Part shown: one piece after another, positions 38,010 through 53,000 of the stretch | Layout of the letters: every line of letters begins with the position of its first letter | Numbering within the stretch: position 1 is the stretch's first letter | NCBI GenBank assembly: GCA_964035545.1 | Contig: OZ037767.1 | Coordinates: forward strand, 12,567,081-12,631,080 | DNA: 64,000 nt | Reading direction: 5' to 3' | Source: Bugula neritina | Lineage: Eukaryota; Bryozoa; Gymnolaemata; Cheilostomatida; Bugulidae | The notes under the pieces: model-generated | Databases searched by the model: none | The model's input: only the letters and a program-made list of their open reading frames with translations | Told to the model about the DNA's origin: nothing | Translations under genes and position numbers: made by a program

Positions 38010-41000
38010 CTACATGAAGCAATTAAACAGGAAATGGTTTAGAGTGAAACAAGAGTAACTAAATATCTGCATACACAGTAAGGCTATACCAATAGTAAAC
38101 TAATAGCAGACACCATAGTTAGTATAAATGACTAATGTTTAGAACTCAGAGCACTAGTCGCTATGAGAACACTTAGTGAATATTTTAGTGAATGTGTTAT
38201 TTGGAATGAATAACAAAATTGTTATTTGGAGAGCAATTATATCTTTACACGTTTGTTAATTTCATACTGTTATGATATTTAGACTCTGTTAAAATCATAG
38301 CCACTGCTGATAAAATTAGATCAACCATCAGTAACTGCTTTATAATTTTATAAAAACTATTTCAAAATAGAGAGTCCTACTAACAAGAAATGCAACATTA
38401 AATTTTAAATAATGGACTAGCAGAAGTTCTGGCATTTGAATGAATTACTACATTACTTCCTACAAAGAAACAGAAACAGTCCAACGTAAAGTAAGTAGAC
38501 ACGTCGTAGCGAAGCAGTGTTACACATACAGGGATACAGCTTATTACAGCCTAAACTTGCTTCCAAAATGCTCGTGGCTGGGGAAATGAGCCTGAAGCAG
38601 AGCAGTAACTAAATGGGAGTATGCCAGTCTAAATACTACAAATTCTATTGGAGTTGCGAGCTCAATGTATGAGATTGAGTAAAGAGTGACACACTAGATG
38701 AGTCACTAAGAGAGTGAGACGCTAGATGAGTCACTAAGAGAGTAACAGACTAGATGAGTTACCAAGAGAGTGACACACTAGATGAGTCAGAAAAATTGAT
38801 TTAATAGCCGTGAGTCATCAGAATGACACTGTTCTACATAGATTGGCAAAACAATGTGTTTCATTAGAAGTTGAGAAACTGTTGAGACTAATTTATTTGT
38901 TTCTCGAAAGAATAAATTATCCAGGCAAAACAGTTGAAGGTGAGCTTACCAACAAGGAAAACTTGAAAAAAAACTTTTCTTCCATTACTAAAGTTAAATG
39001 TTTTTTTTATGAATTTGAAATTTACACCAAAGATTAAGAAAGGAGACAGCGTTGATGTAATTAGTCTTAACTTTAATATTCATTGGCTAATTACAATCCT
39101 GGCAACTGCAAGAACCTGCTACAAAGTTTTCTACAAATCTCTAGCAACAGGAGAAAACACTCTCAACTACCAGATAGAAGTATAGTAAGGGCATATCAGT
39201 GTGTCTTTCTAATTGAAAACAAAGAGAGCTAATATATTTTAAACTAAATATTATAATAAAAATTTCATTTATAGAAAACTCAGATGAAAAAAGTGAGTGT
39301 AGAACAGTTTTACTAGTCAACTTTGCGAATATGAGAGTTGTAACAGTGGCACTGAGTAAGTAAGTTCAATAACATTCTAAACAGTAGCCTATCTTTAGAA
39401 AACACAATTTTACGCACATTCCTTGATTTTAAACCAGGGTAAGCAAGTATTACTCAAAGAAGATGTTTTTTTTGGAATATTCCAACTCCATACTAGACTT
39501 TCGAAATAAACTTAGCGATGGTCAAATTCTATAAAGTATGATTTTCCGGAAATATTCCGAGTACTATTGAACTTACAATAGTGACAGTTTGAGTAAAATA
39601 AGATAGGCATTTGGCAATCAAGATGGCGTGTTAGGTAATATGATGATTATATGATACAGAGGGCATTGTATACCTGAGAGATGACCCCTTGCTGAAACAA
39701 TCACACATTATACAAAAGTAAATCCACAGATTCTGTGAACGCAACAGTCCATGCAACTATTGTTACCATCACAGAATACAAGCAAAGTTTTATAGGTAGA
39801 GTACACATGGGAACATTTAACAAAATTTTTTTAAAATTTTGTTACAATTTAGCATAAATGCAAAACTGCTTCAACAACATTTGAAAACATTTTTAATTTT
39901 TAGCGCTTTCAATAACTTTATTAAAATCTACAAATTTGAAAAGGTTTATTTTAACAAGAATTGTCTTTATTCGGGGGGGGGGGGGTTTCAGTTCGTTAAC
40001 TCAACACATAATATAAGCCATGATACTATAAGACAAAATTACTCCACAAATGAAATGGTAAGTATCCAAAAACATTAGAATAGCGGTGCATATTAAAAAG
40101 GGAATGAGTACCTTTCAAGGCCTCACAACTCTTCACCAGCTCACCCACTGACTGGGCAACAACCTTGGACAAATCTCTCATCCGCAACTTCAGGTCTCCA
40201 CGGGCAGGTTCATGAAGTATCTACAGGAGAAACCAACATAACAACTTAAGGCAACTTCCTAGTCAAAGTCAGCAAAACTTCACTGAGAGATCAATGTGCT
40301 GTCAAATCAGATAAAAAGGTTGAAATTTGGGTCTAAAAACCAACGTAGCTCTAGCAATGCCGTCCCTCACTCAAATAAACAACATTCTCTTAGGCTTAGG
40401 GTTCAGTTAATGTCTTTATTTGGTAAAAATGAAACTGCTATTAATTTCGACCAATTTAATCGTGAACATGCTATTCCCTTGAACTGCTAAATTTAGTTGA
40501 CGGATTATGAAATGTGACCAACACTGAAAGACGGTAGAAAAGGGAAGAATACTCACATCACCAATGTTTGAGAGAAGAGCAAGATAAGATTCTGCTGTGT
40601 GTTTAGCAGAAGATAATGTCTGCTTCTTGATTTGCTCGTTCTCTGCTTCCTGTACAGCTGCCTTGCAGACGACCAACAAGTCACACACGGCCTGTGTGAA
40701 CAAACAGCAGAACAGAGTAGACCCAGTCCTACTCTTTTAGTTCCAACTCATATTTCAACTTAGTATTTCTAGAAGTAACTGTTCAACATGATCAGGTGAA
40801 TTGAACTCGTAGAATGATTTGTACAGAGTTTTTGTTCATGCTTTCCTTATTCACAAATAAAAGCAATTTTAACGGAGTTTTTTAATCATGTTTGTCTGGT
40901 TTTGACAATTCTAGTAGGGATCGATCGGTGTAACTTATCTGTTGTAAAGTGTAAAATATTGCTGATCTATGTGGTTTAATAATAAAAGAGCTACATTCCA

Positions 41001-44000
41001 ATAACTAATAGAAAACACACAATCTGATGAGTGATTGTATGAAAAGTAAGAACCAATGTTTTACAGCTTGTATTCTACAGCACACATGCGCCTCTAGTAG
41101 GGAGTTCTAGACTCACCTTTCGACCAGTGTTACTAGCAGATATCACGTCCTCCTGTCTACAAGAGTTGCCAGCAGCCACTGCCTTAGCTGTTGCCGTGGT
41201 GATAGGCTTGGTACATCTGATAACGTCCTCTGCAGTGGCCACTTTGTCAACTCTGTCCGGGCTGTCAAAACTCTGCAAAAGCAATATAATAGTTTTCTCA
41301 CCTTGCTTTGTACTCCATACACACCAGCTTAGACGTAATACACCAAATTATTAGACCACAAAAACCCTGTCTAGATTCACCACTAGCACTGCGCCTTTAT
41401 AAGAAAAGACCTTGACATTTAACCTGATGCACACTAAAGCCACATATACCAGTCTAGCAAAACTTTCCCACAGCAATAAGTCAAAATATAAATAGTTAAT
41501 TTCCAGACTAATCTGTCCACAATCAGTATAAGTTTCAACACTGCAGTGCAGCTGAAAGGATGTGTATTACTTTGCTGAAGTACGAAAAGCGGCAAAAGTT
41601 CCACGTAAAAAACAATTATTAATAAGCGTGTGCAAAATACAGATCTAAAAGTGTTGAAGTCAAGCAACTCTATTCACTGAGAACAGGCCGAGAACTAGAG
41701 GTGAAGGTTCATTAGTTTCAGGTTTAATATGGATTACTAAATTGGCTTTCGGCGTGAATATTGAGCTGCGAAAACTAGATGAGAAAGTGAATTCACATAT
41801 TTGTAGAATGGTACTAAAAGTAGAAAATATCACAACATCTTGAAATATTTGCAAAAACATTTTCACCACGTACACAGCTATTAGGTATTGCGCAACATAA
41901 GCGTTAAAATATCAACTAGCTGCAAAAAGTTACACAAAGAGTACACCAAACTATTAGTGACAAGTACTCTAGTCATTGACTTCACAAAATACCAACAAAA
42001 TCTTACCGAATCCAAGTCCTGCGGGAAATGAAATTGTAAACATTATGAAGAGCATAGATTACACAAACTATCAGCTGGGGAAACCTTTAGGAGTTATGTC
42101 CCTTGTTCACAGGTTTTACAATTGTTTGAAGTTAGAGGCTACCACCGAGCGTGCTTATATTGTGATATGAATAAACTTAGGAAATACTGCTATACTCTCA
42201 CATAACCATGAGCAGACAATCACTATACTTGATCATATGACTCGAAGATTAATCAAGATGAATCGTTCACTTGTTCATATTTTGAGAATAGTTGGAAAAA
42301 CAAGTAAAAATAGGCACAAACAATATTCATGATATAAACATTACATAACAAATAACTAGTGAACACACTAGAAGTTGCATCAAGTATACATCTGAATCTA
42401 AACTTATGCCATGCACCTGCATGTATCATATATATATATATATAGATATATAGATAACATACTGAGCCCATCACATTTATAATGTAACTTAATTAGTAGC
42501 ACTTCATAATTTAGCGGCTTGTAAGACAGAATTTTCTAGAAAAAACTTCACCTTGATTTCCTGTCTGAGAGCTTCAATTGTGGATTCTAGAGCTCGAGTA
42601 CCGCGCGCCGCCTCATCCTCTACAGTCTTGACGGTTTTGAGCAGAGAGGTCACATTGTGAACCATGACCTTGGCTGACTCCTTCAGGGCATCCATGCTGG
42701 GGTCACCCGGCGGTTTGCCAGTCGCGTTCTTCGTGCAGGCAATCAACTCTGCCAGTGCCGACGCAACGTCCTTCACAGAGTTGATCAACAGCACCTGGCA
42801 ACAGGAAAAGACAACTCCTAATGAGACTCTAACTCTAAGAAATTAAGTTAGAAAATTAAAGTCAGCCACTACTACTGCAACGATGCTGGGCATATGTTTG
42901 AGATTGCGAATGCACTGAACTTATTGTCATGATGAGATTCTGAAGTTACTAAAATTATTGATGAAAAAACTTAAATGCATTCAGCAGACCTTCACCCGCC
43001 ATTCACAACACTTTCGATACTTTCCTTCCTCCAATTAAACAGCTAAACTCTATTATCTCCAGTAAGTAACTTATTTGGCCATTCACGTCTCTGATTACGA
43101 TAAGAGAAGTCGTAAGCAAACCTGGGCTTCCGGCTGATCCGATCCTATGGAAGCTGCCCCTAGTTTCACCACCTCCGCTAAGCCTGAGATTGTCTTGGCA
43201 GCTTTCTGAGCAGCTTCTGCCAGAGCCTCCTGGTTGCTGCTGTTTGCTCCATTAACCAGCGTCTTGGTGTCCTCTACCAGGGTCTTGGCTGTCTTTAGAA
43301 TTCCCTCCCTTTGTGAGATGTTACATGTTTATTATGTGCATTACAATAGAATATAAGGTTATTACGTGTATTACAATACATTATATGTTTATTACGTGTA
43401 TTACAATATATTATATGTTTATTATGTGTACTACCACCATATATTTGTTATAGCGTATTATTAAAATATACTACAATATATACAGGTAACAGGTAACACA
43501 CCCTCAACACTTACCTGTGGTCAGTGAAGGCGTCTCTATCCGACTCAGATGAGAGAGTTCCTGCAGTGGCAAACATGATTGTAGTGTCAAGATCACCTAT
43601 GATGCCACTGACCACACTGGCAGCGTTGATACAGGCCTGAGTACCTCTAGAACTGTCTTGCAGTGCGGCCATGACATAAGACACCTGCAGGAAAAAGAGA
43701 AACATGTACAGGTTGACAAGAGCTCAGTCTATGTTCATCTGAAGGTTGGCAAACCAGTAACTGAAAGCGTACTATGTGCAGACCACTTCATTTCTAGATA
43801 AGAGACAATATAGTTAGATAAAATCAGAATATATTTAACAACTGAAATAACCTGCCATGAACAGGTATTTGTAAATAGATACAGACAGTAGCTTCAATTT
43901 CCTTCATAGTAAAACACAACAGAGGTAATCCAACTAAATGAAAAGTAAACATAGCAAACTTCACGTTACTGGGTGGGTCTTTATCGCTCACCTATACTGT

Positions 44001-47000
44001 TTGTGATAGAGAGAGAGGGGGGGGGAGGAGAGAGAGGGAGAGAGAGAGGGAGAGAGAGAGAGGGGGGAGGGGAGGAGAGAGAGAGGGAGAGAGAGGGAGA
44101 GAGAGAGGGAGGGAGAGAGAGAGAGGGGGGAGGGGGAGAGAGAGCGAGGGAGGGAGGGAGGGAGGGAGAGAGGGAGAGAGGGAGAGAGAGAGAGGGAGAG
44201 AGGGAGAGAAAGGGGGAGGGAGAGGGAGAGGGAGGGAGAGAGAGGGAGAGAGCAGTTCTTACCTTCTCAGACACCTGTCTGGCATTGTCAGCTAATTCTC
44301 TCTTAGAGTATGAATCGGTGGGGTTGTTCTGTACCGTCCCTGCCATCTGCACCAGCTGCATACACGAGTTACCCAAGTCTTGTACTCTACTCTTCAACCT
44401 GGCAGCCACCTACGTAATACCATCACACTGCATGTTAACAAGACATTTGTTGAAACTTTACTTAACCATAACATCTTGCATATTCCAATTACTATAAATT
44501 AGGTGTTGTTATTTGACCAGTCATACTAAGTACGTAGCAATATGATTGGCAAGTTTTAATGTTGAGCTCTATTACACTCTTCAACATTTTGCAGTTCTAC
44601 TAAACTAAATTAAACTGATGAAATGCATAATATGCTGTGGGTCACAGCTCAGCCATGCAGTGAGCTTGATTTAGGGAGTTATCACCTCTTAGAACTGGCA
44701 AGATCAAATAGATGGATATATTACAACTGAATCAGTGTACTGAGATGACAAACAAGCAGCTGGTAAAAGGCAGCAGCTGACAAGACCAGTGAATCAGGTG
44801 TCACGCTGACTCTGGACATTCTGGGGAAACAGGCTAATTATTTACAGCTTCATGCCGTCATATTATGTGGGTGTAGTATACCATGATATCTTCATAAAAG
44901 GTGAAGGTCAACATACACAAGGTTTTAACTAAACCATCAAAAAATTATTGGATATCAAGTATCAAAAGTCATTACTTTTAAATTAAAAGATAATCTATTG
45001 TATATTATGTAAGTGTTGAGTATAACTGCAGAGGATAAATCATTTTAATACTGAAACCCACCAGGTGCACAGGGGAGGCGACTTGATAATTGTACTTTCT
45101 AGTATGAAATGGCTTTGAGGCATGCAAAAACCTAAGCACTGCATTGTGTTACGTGTGACACACACTTATATCTAAAAGATCGCAAAGAGTTAGAAATAGT
45201 TACGTGCGCCGTAGGCAATCACACGATCCAAATCTCTCCATAACATTTCATTCTCCAACTTATTCAGTACAGAGAGAATGCAAGGCAGACAACATTGAAG
45301 AGCACATTTAAAAATAAGGTTGGGAAAAACTTGCAATGCAAAAGTATTTTCAAAAGATCAAAGAGTTATGGGACATAAATCACCATGACAATAGGTGCAA
45401 AGAGAACACAACCCCTAAAGGAGTGGATCTATAAAATTGCTTCCAGGGGCAAACTCTAACCTCCAGCTCTCTCCAAGTTACTAAATATTCTAAGTGAGAT
45501 AACAGCCAATCACAGAGCTGCTGGGCAGCCAATGAGCAGGCTTGCCGAGTGACAAAGTATAATTGACATGAAGACGGGCAATAGTGATGATTGGCTAATA
45601 CCTGGGCGAATGACACGCCAGCATTGGCCACTTCCGTGCTTCTAGCCATCTAGCAAATTGTGCAAGAATGAAGATATCAAGGTAGTCTTAGGTGAAATGC
45701 GTATAAACCTGAGAACTGGACTAAAGTAAGTTTATTAATCAGGAGTTATCCCATCAAAAGCAATTTAAACATAGCTCATAACTAAAAATATTAATACAAT
45801 ATAAATTGAATGTTAGCTTGAGGCCCTACCTCAGAGCTAGGGCTGACACCGCACGCCCCCTGTAACTTCTCAACAAGGTCAGAATACTGTTTAGTCAGCG
45901 TGTTAGCCACATGACCTAGCTCCGCTGCCGTTTCAGGGGTAGATGACTTGCCCACCATTTCCTGTGAGAGCTGAGCGATTCGCTTACATAGCTGCACCAT
46001 GGAGGTTTGGTAGTCGACGAATGAGATGCCAGGAGTCACTACGGCAGTTTGGAACTCAGTCTAATAAACACATAGAACTCAGTCTAATAAACACATAGAA
46101 TTCAAGTAAATAGAAATAATACAATTAGTTAATATAAATAGAAACCAAGTCTTCTGATGGACTAAATATACATGACTAAGTGCAATGAGTAAGTAGACAG
46201 AAACAAAATAAACCAAATAATTAAAGATGTAGAGATGAGTATTCCAGTAGCTCTTGCAGTGTAATGGTAAGCACACCGGCTTGCAAGTCTGAGGTCTGCA
46301 GTTCAAATCCCAGTGAGGGAAAATATTTTACAAAATACACGTAACTTGAAGGCAACTTTTCAAATATGAGATGATAGCAACTCAGCTAGTCATACTAAAA
46401 GTACACGTGTACCCAACTCAGCTAGTTATACTAAGAGTACATGTGTACCCAACTCAGCTAGTTATACTAAAAGTACATGTGTACCCAACTCAGCTAGTTA
46501 TACTAAGAGTACATGTGTACCCAACTCAGCTAGCCATATAAGAGTACATTGTGTACCCAACTCAGCTAGCCATACTAAGAGTACATTGTGTACCCAACTC
46601 AGCTAGTTATACTAAGAGTACATGTGTACCCAACTCAGCTAGTTATACTAAGAGTACATCGTGTACTCAACTCAGCTAGTTATACTAAGAGTACATGTGT
46701 ACCCAACTCAGCTAGTCATACTAAGAGTACACGTGTACCCAACTCAGCTAGCCATACTAAGAGTACATTGTGTACCCAACTCAGTTAGTCATACTAAGAG
46801 TACATGTGTACCCAACTCAGCTAGTTATACTAAGAGTACATGTGTACCCAACTCAGCTAGCCATACTAAGAGTACATTGTGTACCCAACTCAGTTAGTCA
46901 TACTAAGAGTACATCGTGTACCCAACTCAGCTAGCCATACTAAGAGTGCATCGAGTACCCACAAGAAGGTAAACCACAAACCTTGGCGACAGCTTTACTG

Positions 47001-50000
47001 ATGTTATCTATCATAGCGGTGACAGCGCCTCCCGCACTCGCTGCCTCTTCCATGCTCTTCAGCAGATCCTGAGTGACCTCTTTGAGGTGGGAGGCAGCTT
47101 CGTCCATGGCAGGGTGAACTTGCACAGCTTTAGAGTTACCCCCACTCTCCTGTACATTATACAACATGGTGCTATTCTGAATAGTTCCAACAGGAACTTA
47201 TCACAGAGTGGAAGGATATTCACTTAAAACACAACAGAAAGAAAAAATCTTTAAATCGCATAATGTTTAGAATACAAGAAAGTAGCATTAGGGTAAACAA
47301 AATAAGCAATCATTTAATATAATAAGATAAACTTTGGCTAGATAAACCCACCTTGGCTAGATGTACCCACCTTGGCTAGATAACCCCACCTTAGCTAGAA
47401 GAAACCTTGGCTAGATGAACCCACCTTGGCTAGATGTACCCACCTTGGCTAGATAAACTCACCTTGGCTGGATGTACCCACCTTGGCTGGATGTACCCAC
47501 CTTGGCTAGAAGAAACCTTGGCTAGATGAACCCACCTTGGCTAGATGAACCCACCTTGGCTAGATGAACCCACCTTGGCTAGATAAACTCACCTTGGCTA
47601 GATAAACGACTTGGAGGCCGGATTCCGCTACGGACTTGGTCTGTTCCAATATGGCCGATTGCTGCCGGGAGTTGTACATCTTAGAGGCACACCCGATGCC
47701 TCCTTCAGTCAGCGGGTCAAAGTAGTTGGATATGAGAGTCACTCGGTGGCCTAAACAGAGAGAGTGAAGAGCTTAGCCAGTGTTTTAACTACTTAGTCTA
47801 TAGTAGAGGGTGGGGGAGGTACACTTTATGACTCTCCACCACCAACTAACACTAGGGAGCTGGGATGATATTACAATACTCTTACATTACACAGACTTGG
47901 CAATTTCCAACAATATAGAGATGAAGTGAAGGTGAGATAAAGACAGGAAGAAATTGAGATGAAGGCGGGATAAGGTAAGATAAAAGTTAGCTAAGCATCA
48001 CCAGACTCACCTAGTGTCTCCGCCTCGTTCTTGGCAGCGTGCACCAGGGGGTCAACATTAGCTAATATCTGCTTGCAGCTGCTGATGACCTGCTCCTGGA
48101 ACCCCTGGACAGTGTTCACTTCTCTGGGGGTCAGCGACTGACTCATGACAGCGAAGGCGGCAGCATCTAGATCTACAGTGACAGCTAGTATTTAGTACCT
48201 GGGAGGTAACATGTGATTTAGGCAAAGGCATCAGGTAATTGGGCTCTTCATAGACGAATCCCCGACACTCCATTTATGCAGTAATAAACTAGCCTACTTA
48301 TATATCTTATAGCTATCACTTCCAGACTGTTTGAGGGTTGTATGCTCAAGTAATTTTGTTTTATAATGGATTTTGTGTCAACAATTCTTAAATCGATTTG
48401 GGATTTCTGATCAGGCTATCTGAAAAAATTAAAGTTTAAACTTTGAAACCAGCCCAGTATTGCAGCAGCTATGAATAGCATGTAATGAAAGTCAGCAATA
48501 GTTACTATTAGTTTTATAGCACCACCAACTCCAGAGCCGACTGGAGACATCAGCAAGTGATCAGAAATCTGAAATTAATTAAAACATATTTGCACAGAAT
48601 TTATTATATATAAAACAACCTTCAAACAGTCTGTAGATGATAGCTATAAGATATATAATATGAATATTTCATTACTGCATTAATGAAGTGTGTCAGGAAT
48701 TCTTTTCATACAAGCTGAATAGATGAAAAAACTGTTGAAGCACTAAGAACTAGTTAATAGCCACAGATAATATAAGTTTGAATATGGATTATAGCTTCAA
48801 CTACATTTCACATCAACATTATAATATAATCTTGTTTAAATAACGTTGATGTGTCAAAGCTTACAGAACTGAAACATGGCCTATGTAATGGTTCATGCCT
48901 CGCCAATCACGGGCTTTCCATGTACCGATCTCAGATCGATCTCGCTGAGATCGATCTGAAAAATGTGCTCAGATCGATCGTTTTTCCATGAGAGTGTCAG
49001 ATCGATCTCACGAAGTTGCCTCCTCTTAAGTGAAGGATACTTTGAAAGTCTAATTTGTTCACCTATTTGAGTGATTAAAGCTACTACTGTTAAAAACAAG
49101 GTAGTCGTAGTCTAAAATTTAATCCCAGCTATAAACTATACGCAACAAAGCTTTCAGTGTATGGTAATTTGGCCAATTTAACATGATTAATTTTAATTTT
49201 TTAGCTTGACAGCTTATATAAAATTAATGGCTGTCTTGCAGATTATTAATAAACTTACAGGACTGTTAGGCTTAAAATTACAAAGAAAATAGCTAATGAA
49301 ACTAAGTTTTAATAGTCATTTAAATTCAATTTAAATTCTCCCATTTTTTTACTTTCTACTGCATATAATTGAGTTTTCTTAATCATTGTACTGAAAGTTA
49401 AAGTTTTGGCATCTGAACAGGTGGCTATCATAATTATTTAATACTTTGCTTAGTAATTATCAATAAGTTATCATTTTTATTAGCAGACAACATTGTAGCG
49501 AGCAGTCTTTTTCTACTTCTCAGATCGATCTTTGGCGTCTTTCCATGGATCGATCTCGCTAAGATCGATCTGAGATCGGTCCATGGAAAGCCGGTGTTTG
49601 TCATCTTACAACTGGCTCACCTTTGACCCAAGATGACAGGCTCACCTTTGACCCAGTATGACAGGCTCACCTTTGACCCAAGATGACAGCCTCACCTTTG
49701 ACCCAAGATGACAGGCTCACCTTTGACCCAAGATGACAGGCTCACCTTTGACCCAGTATGACAGGCTCACCTTTGACCCAAGCCCAAGATGACAGGCTCA
49801 TCTTTGACCCAGTATGACAGGCTCACCTTTGACCCAGTATGACAGGCTCACCTTTGACCCAAGCCCAAAATGACAGGCTCACCTTTGACCCAAAATGACA
49901 GGCTCACCTTTGACCCAAGATGACAGGCTCACCTTTGACCCAGTATGACAGGCTCACCTTTGACCCAAGATGACAGCCTCACCTTTGACCCAAGATGACA

Positions 50001-53000
50001 GGCTCACCTTTGACCCAGGATGACAGGCTCACCTTTGACCCAGGATGACAGGCTCTCGACAGCCTGATCTGACTCGCGTTGACCCGGCGCTGACTCTCGA
50101 ATAGCAGTGATCAGCTTCTTCATGGCATCTGACAGCGTCTTGGAATGAGAGCTGAACGTCTGGTAAGTTGACGGATCTCGAGGAGTGGCGGCCAACTTCT
50201 TAGCAGACACCACCATCTTAGATGAGCTCTCAATCATCTCTCTCCCGGCCTCTATGATTGGCTCCTGGGCTCTACGTGCCTGTAACAACACAAACGATTG
50301 GACGGTTTTACACAAGAAAATACTACAACTAACCGTAGAAATCAGCCATCTTAAAATAATCTGCTGGCTTTAACAATTTGGTTGAATCAATATTAATGAA
50401 AGATGTTGATTTATAATTGAAAATTAGAAAATCATACAAAGAGCTTTAAATATAAACATATTTTTATTGGTTAATGTCTTTTAATAAACATCAATATTGA
50501 ACATTTAATAAGTGGACAAGGAGAGAGAAATCAGTTACGTTGTGCATAGAAGACACCAAGTTTTGTGTCTCCAACACCAATGAGGGGAAAGTGAGCAACA
50601 GCTAGTTGTTGAGTAGAGCTCTGTGTTATAACAGTCAAGGTTAGCACAAGAACCGGGAGACACGAAACCAGCAGTACCAGCTCCTGCTTTGGCACGCACC
50701 ATTTCATATCAATTTTTCGACTGTTGAATGCAGATACACTGAAGATTGGTGGCAAATAGAAAGCTTATAGAATGTAGATAGTATAGCATGCAGGAGCTGA
50801 TACAATTTCACTTGAGGTACCATTGATTCGAAAGTTAGTTTGTGATTCTGAGATTTAAAAAGTTTAACCTTGACCCAAGAAGTGAGGCGCTGATGACGTA
50901 TGACAGAGTAGACAGATACTTACCTCTGCTTCAGCCTGGAGTAAGTACAGAGTAAGTTATGTATACGAACAAGTACACAGTATAATATAAACAGACTAAA
51001 ATGTCCTAAGCAAGATTATTGGCATTATTTCACTATTTGTGGAGTGATTAAGTGATAAAAAAATATGGGAGCATCTGCTATAAATAGAGCTTTTCTTCAC
51101 TTTTATTCACCTATTGCTACAAGTATATGACTTCACAAAGCTTACAACTAGGCGCTTTCCCTTGACAACCAGAAGCTTTCCCTTGGCAACCAGAAGGTTG
51201 AGAGAAGACAACTCTGAGATGTTCAATTCCATTTCACATGATGTTTCAGCTACCAATTGGTTTACAATTGACATAAGGTTTCAACTACATATGCAGCTGG
51301 ATTTTTTAACAAATTCCTTTTGGACAGTCCGGGTGCAAAGATGAGTATTCTCACCCAGTCACTAGCCCTACACTTCAGTATTTGTTTTCTTTATCCAGGA
51401 CAAATTATTTTGCTGAAACTTTAAATAGGACTTTTTTGTCTTCTTTCTACTTGCCAGTAAACAACTTTCCCAGATAGACTAAGTTACTTAGCTTATGTTC
51501 AATTGACATGGGAACATGTCTGAGATATCCATGTAAACCAGGAAAAGTGAGGCTTCAGTTAAAAACATCACAGTGAATTCCTATTAATCAGTATATCGAT
51601 GTTTTCATAACCTTCAGTTAACCATATCTCTATTTCCTTAATTTATCTGATATGAGCATATATGACTACGTAACCACTTCCTGTGAGACAAACAGACAGA
51701 CATACCTCCTTGCTGATACGAGCAGGTATACTGGCGAACTCCGGGGATGAGCCGTATGTAGTCAGTTTCTCCACGGCATCTATCAGCGGCCGGGATGTTT
51801 CTGCGCACAGCTGTTTATTCTCTGGAGTGAAGTCACTATCCAACACCTGCAGACAAGTGCCAACATACATGACAGGTGTCAGTATATGACAGATGTCAGC
51901 ATACATTACAGGTGTCGACATGCATGACAGGTGCTGACATTAATGACATACGTCAACATATATGACAGGTGTCGGCATACATGACCAGGAAATAGTAATG
52001 GAACAGCACACATCATAACTAGAGCATTGCTAATAAGCAATGCTAATACAGTTTTTGGGTTTTGCCCAATTAAATTCAAAATGGCAGGCAATAGGCTTTG
52101 ATAACTGCATTATTCTATTACAATATATTTATATATTTTTTTTATATTGTCATAAAAAGACAGTAAACGTTATTGTCAGAATTGATTGAGTCCAGTCAAT
52201 ATAAAAAACTAAATAGCTGTAAATACTGACACAAATAGTTTGAATGAGTCAAGGTCATACATATAATTTAGAACATTATACATGAAGCCCTTTGAATCGC
52301 ATGATTAAATATTTTAAAGAACCTTGATAAGAAGAATAATTACTAGTTTTCTGCAAGTAAGGTAACACATATCCATAACATGATACAAACAACCCTCGTA
52401 GTCAGAAACAAACCTTAATCGACTTGACAAGATGAGCAGTGTTGTTGGCCACGTCTTTAGCACTTTGTACAAACTGTCTCTTAGCAACCGGATTGTTTGT
52501 CTTGCCAGAAGCGATTCTGCAGGCGTTACACAACGCAGAGGTGTGTTTGGCTACAACAGTGGCTGCTGATAACACCTACAAAGAAGTTTAAAACTGGTAA
52601 TCAGTAAAATAAACTTTAGTGTTCAGAATGTAGTTCTCAACTAACGATATACTTAAAAAATATATCAATTTCATTCTGTCAAGTATGAATATGAGAATTA
52701 TCTACCTTGGTAAAACACACTTAGTATAGCATTAACATTGAATTAAAACACCAAACAGCAATGTATAAAAAGTTACTTTATCAAATCACTTACGGGTTAG
52801 ACAGAGAAAGTAATTAAAAGCATGCATCTTTCTTTATACAAAAGGTATAATTTTACAAATCCTATATCTAGTTTATCCCAAAATTTAGAGATCAATTTAT
52901 TCTATATTGGAGCACAGAGATCAATTTATTCTATATTGGAGCACAGAGATCAATGGAATGCTTCATGCATCAAACTTCATAAGCATTTAAGCTTCAGGGC

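Noticed and set aside
43981-44497. Glu/Arg/Gly-rich + strand frame
   Set aside because: It is the polypurine tract read as codons; the real coding sequence here is the minus-strand talin exon 44409-44263.
46251-46322. Functional tRNA-Cys(GCA)
   Set aside because: The order of tRNA arms is recognisable, but the T stem has three mismatches of five, so I list it only as tRNA-like.
46588-46897. Repetitive TQLVILRVHV frames
   Set aside because: They follow the 36-bp minisatellite, not a protein repeat.
46380-46960. CRISPR-like array
   Set aside because: Units are directly adjacent with no unique spacers, in animal DNA; it is a minisatellite.
48893-49099. 68-codon minus-strand frame at a foldback element
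   Set aside because: It consists mostly of the AGATCGATCT repeats of the inverted ends and has no transposase motif.
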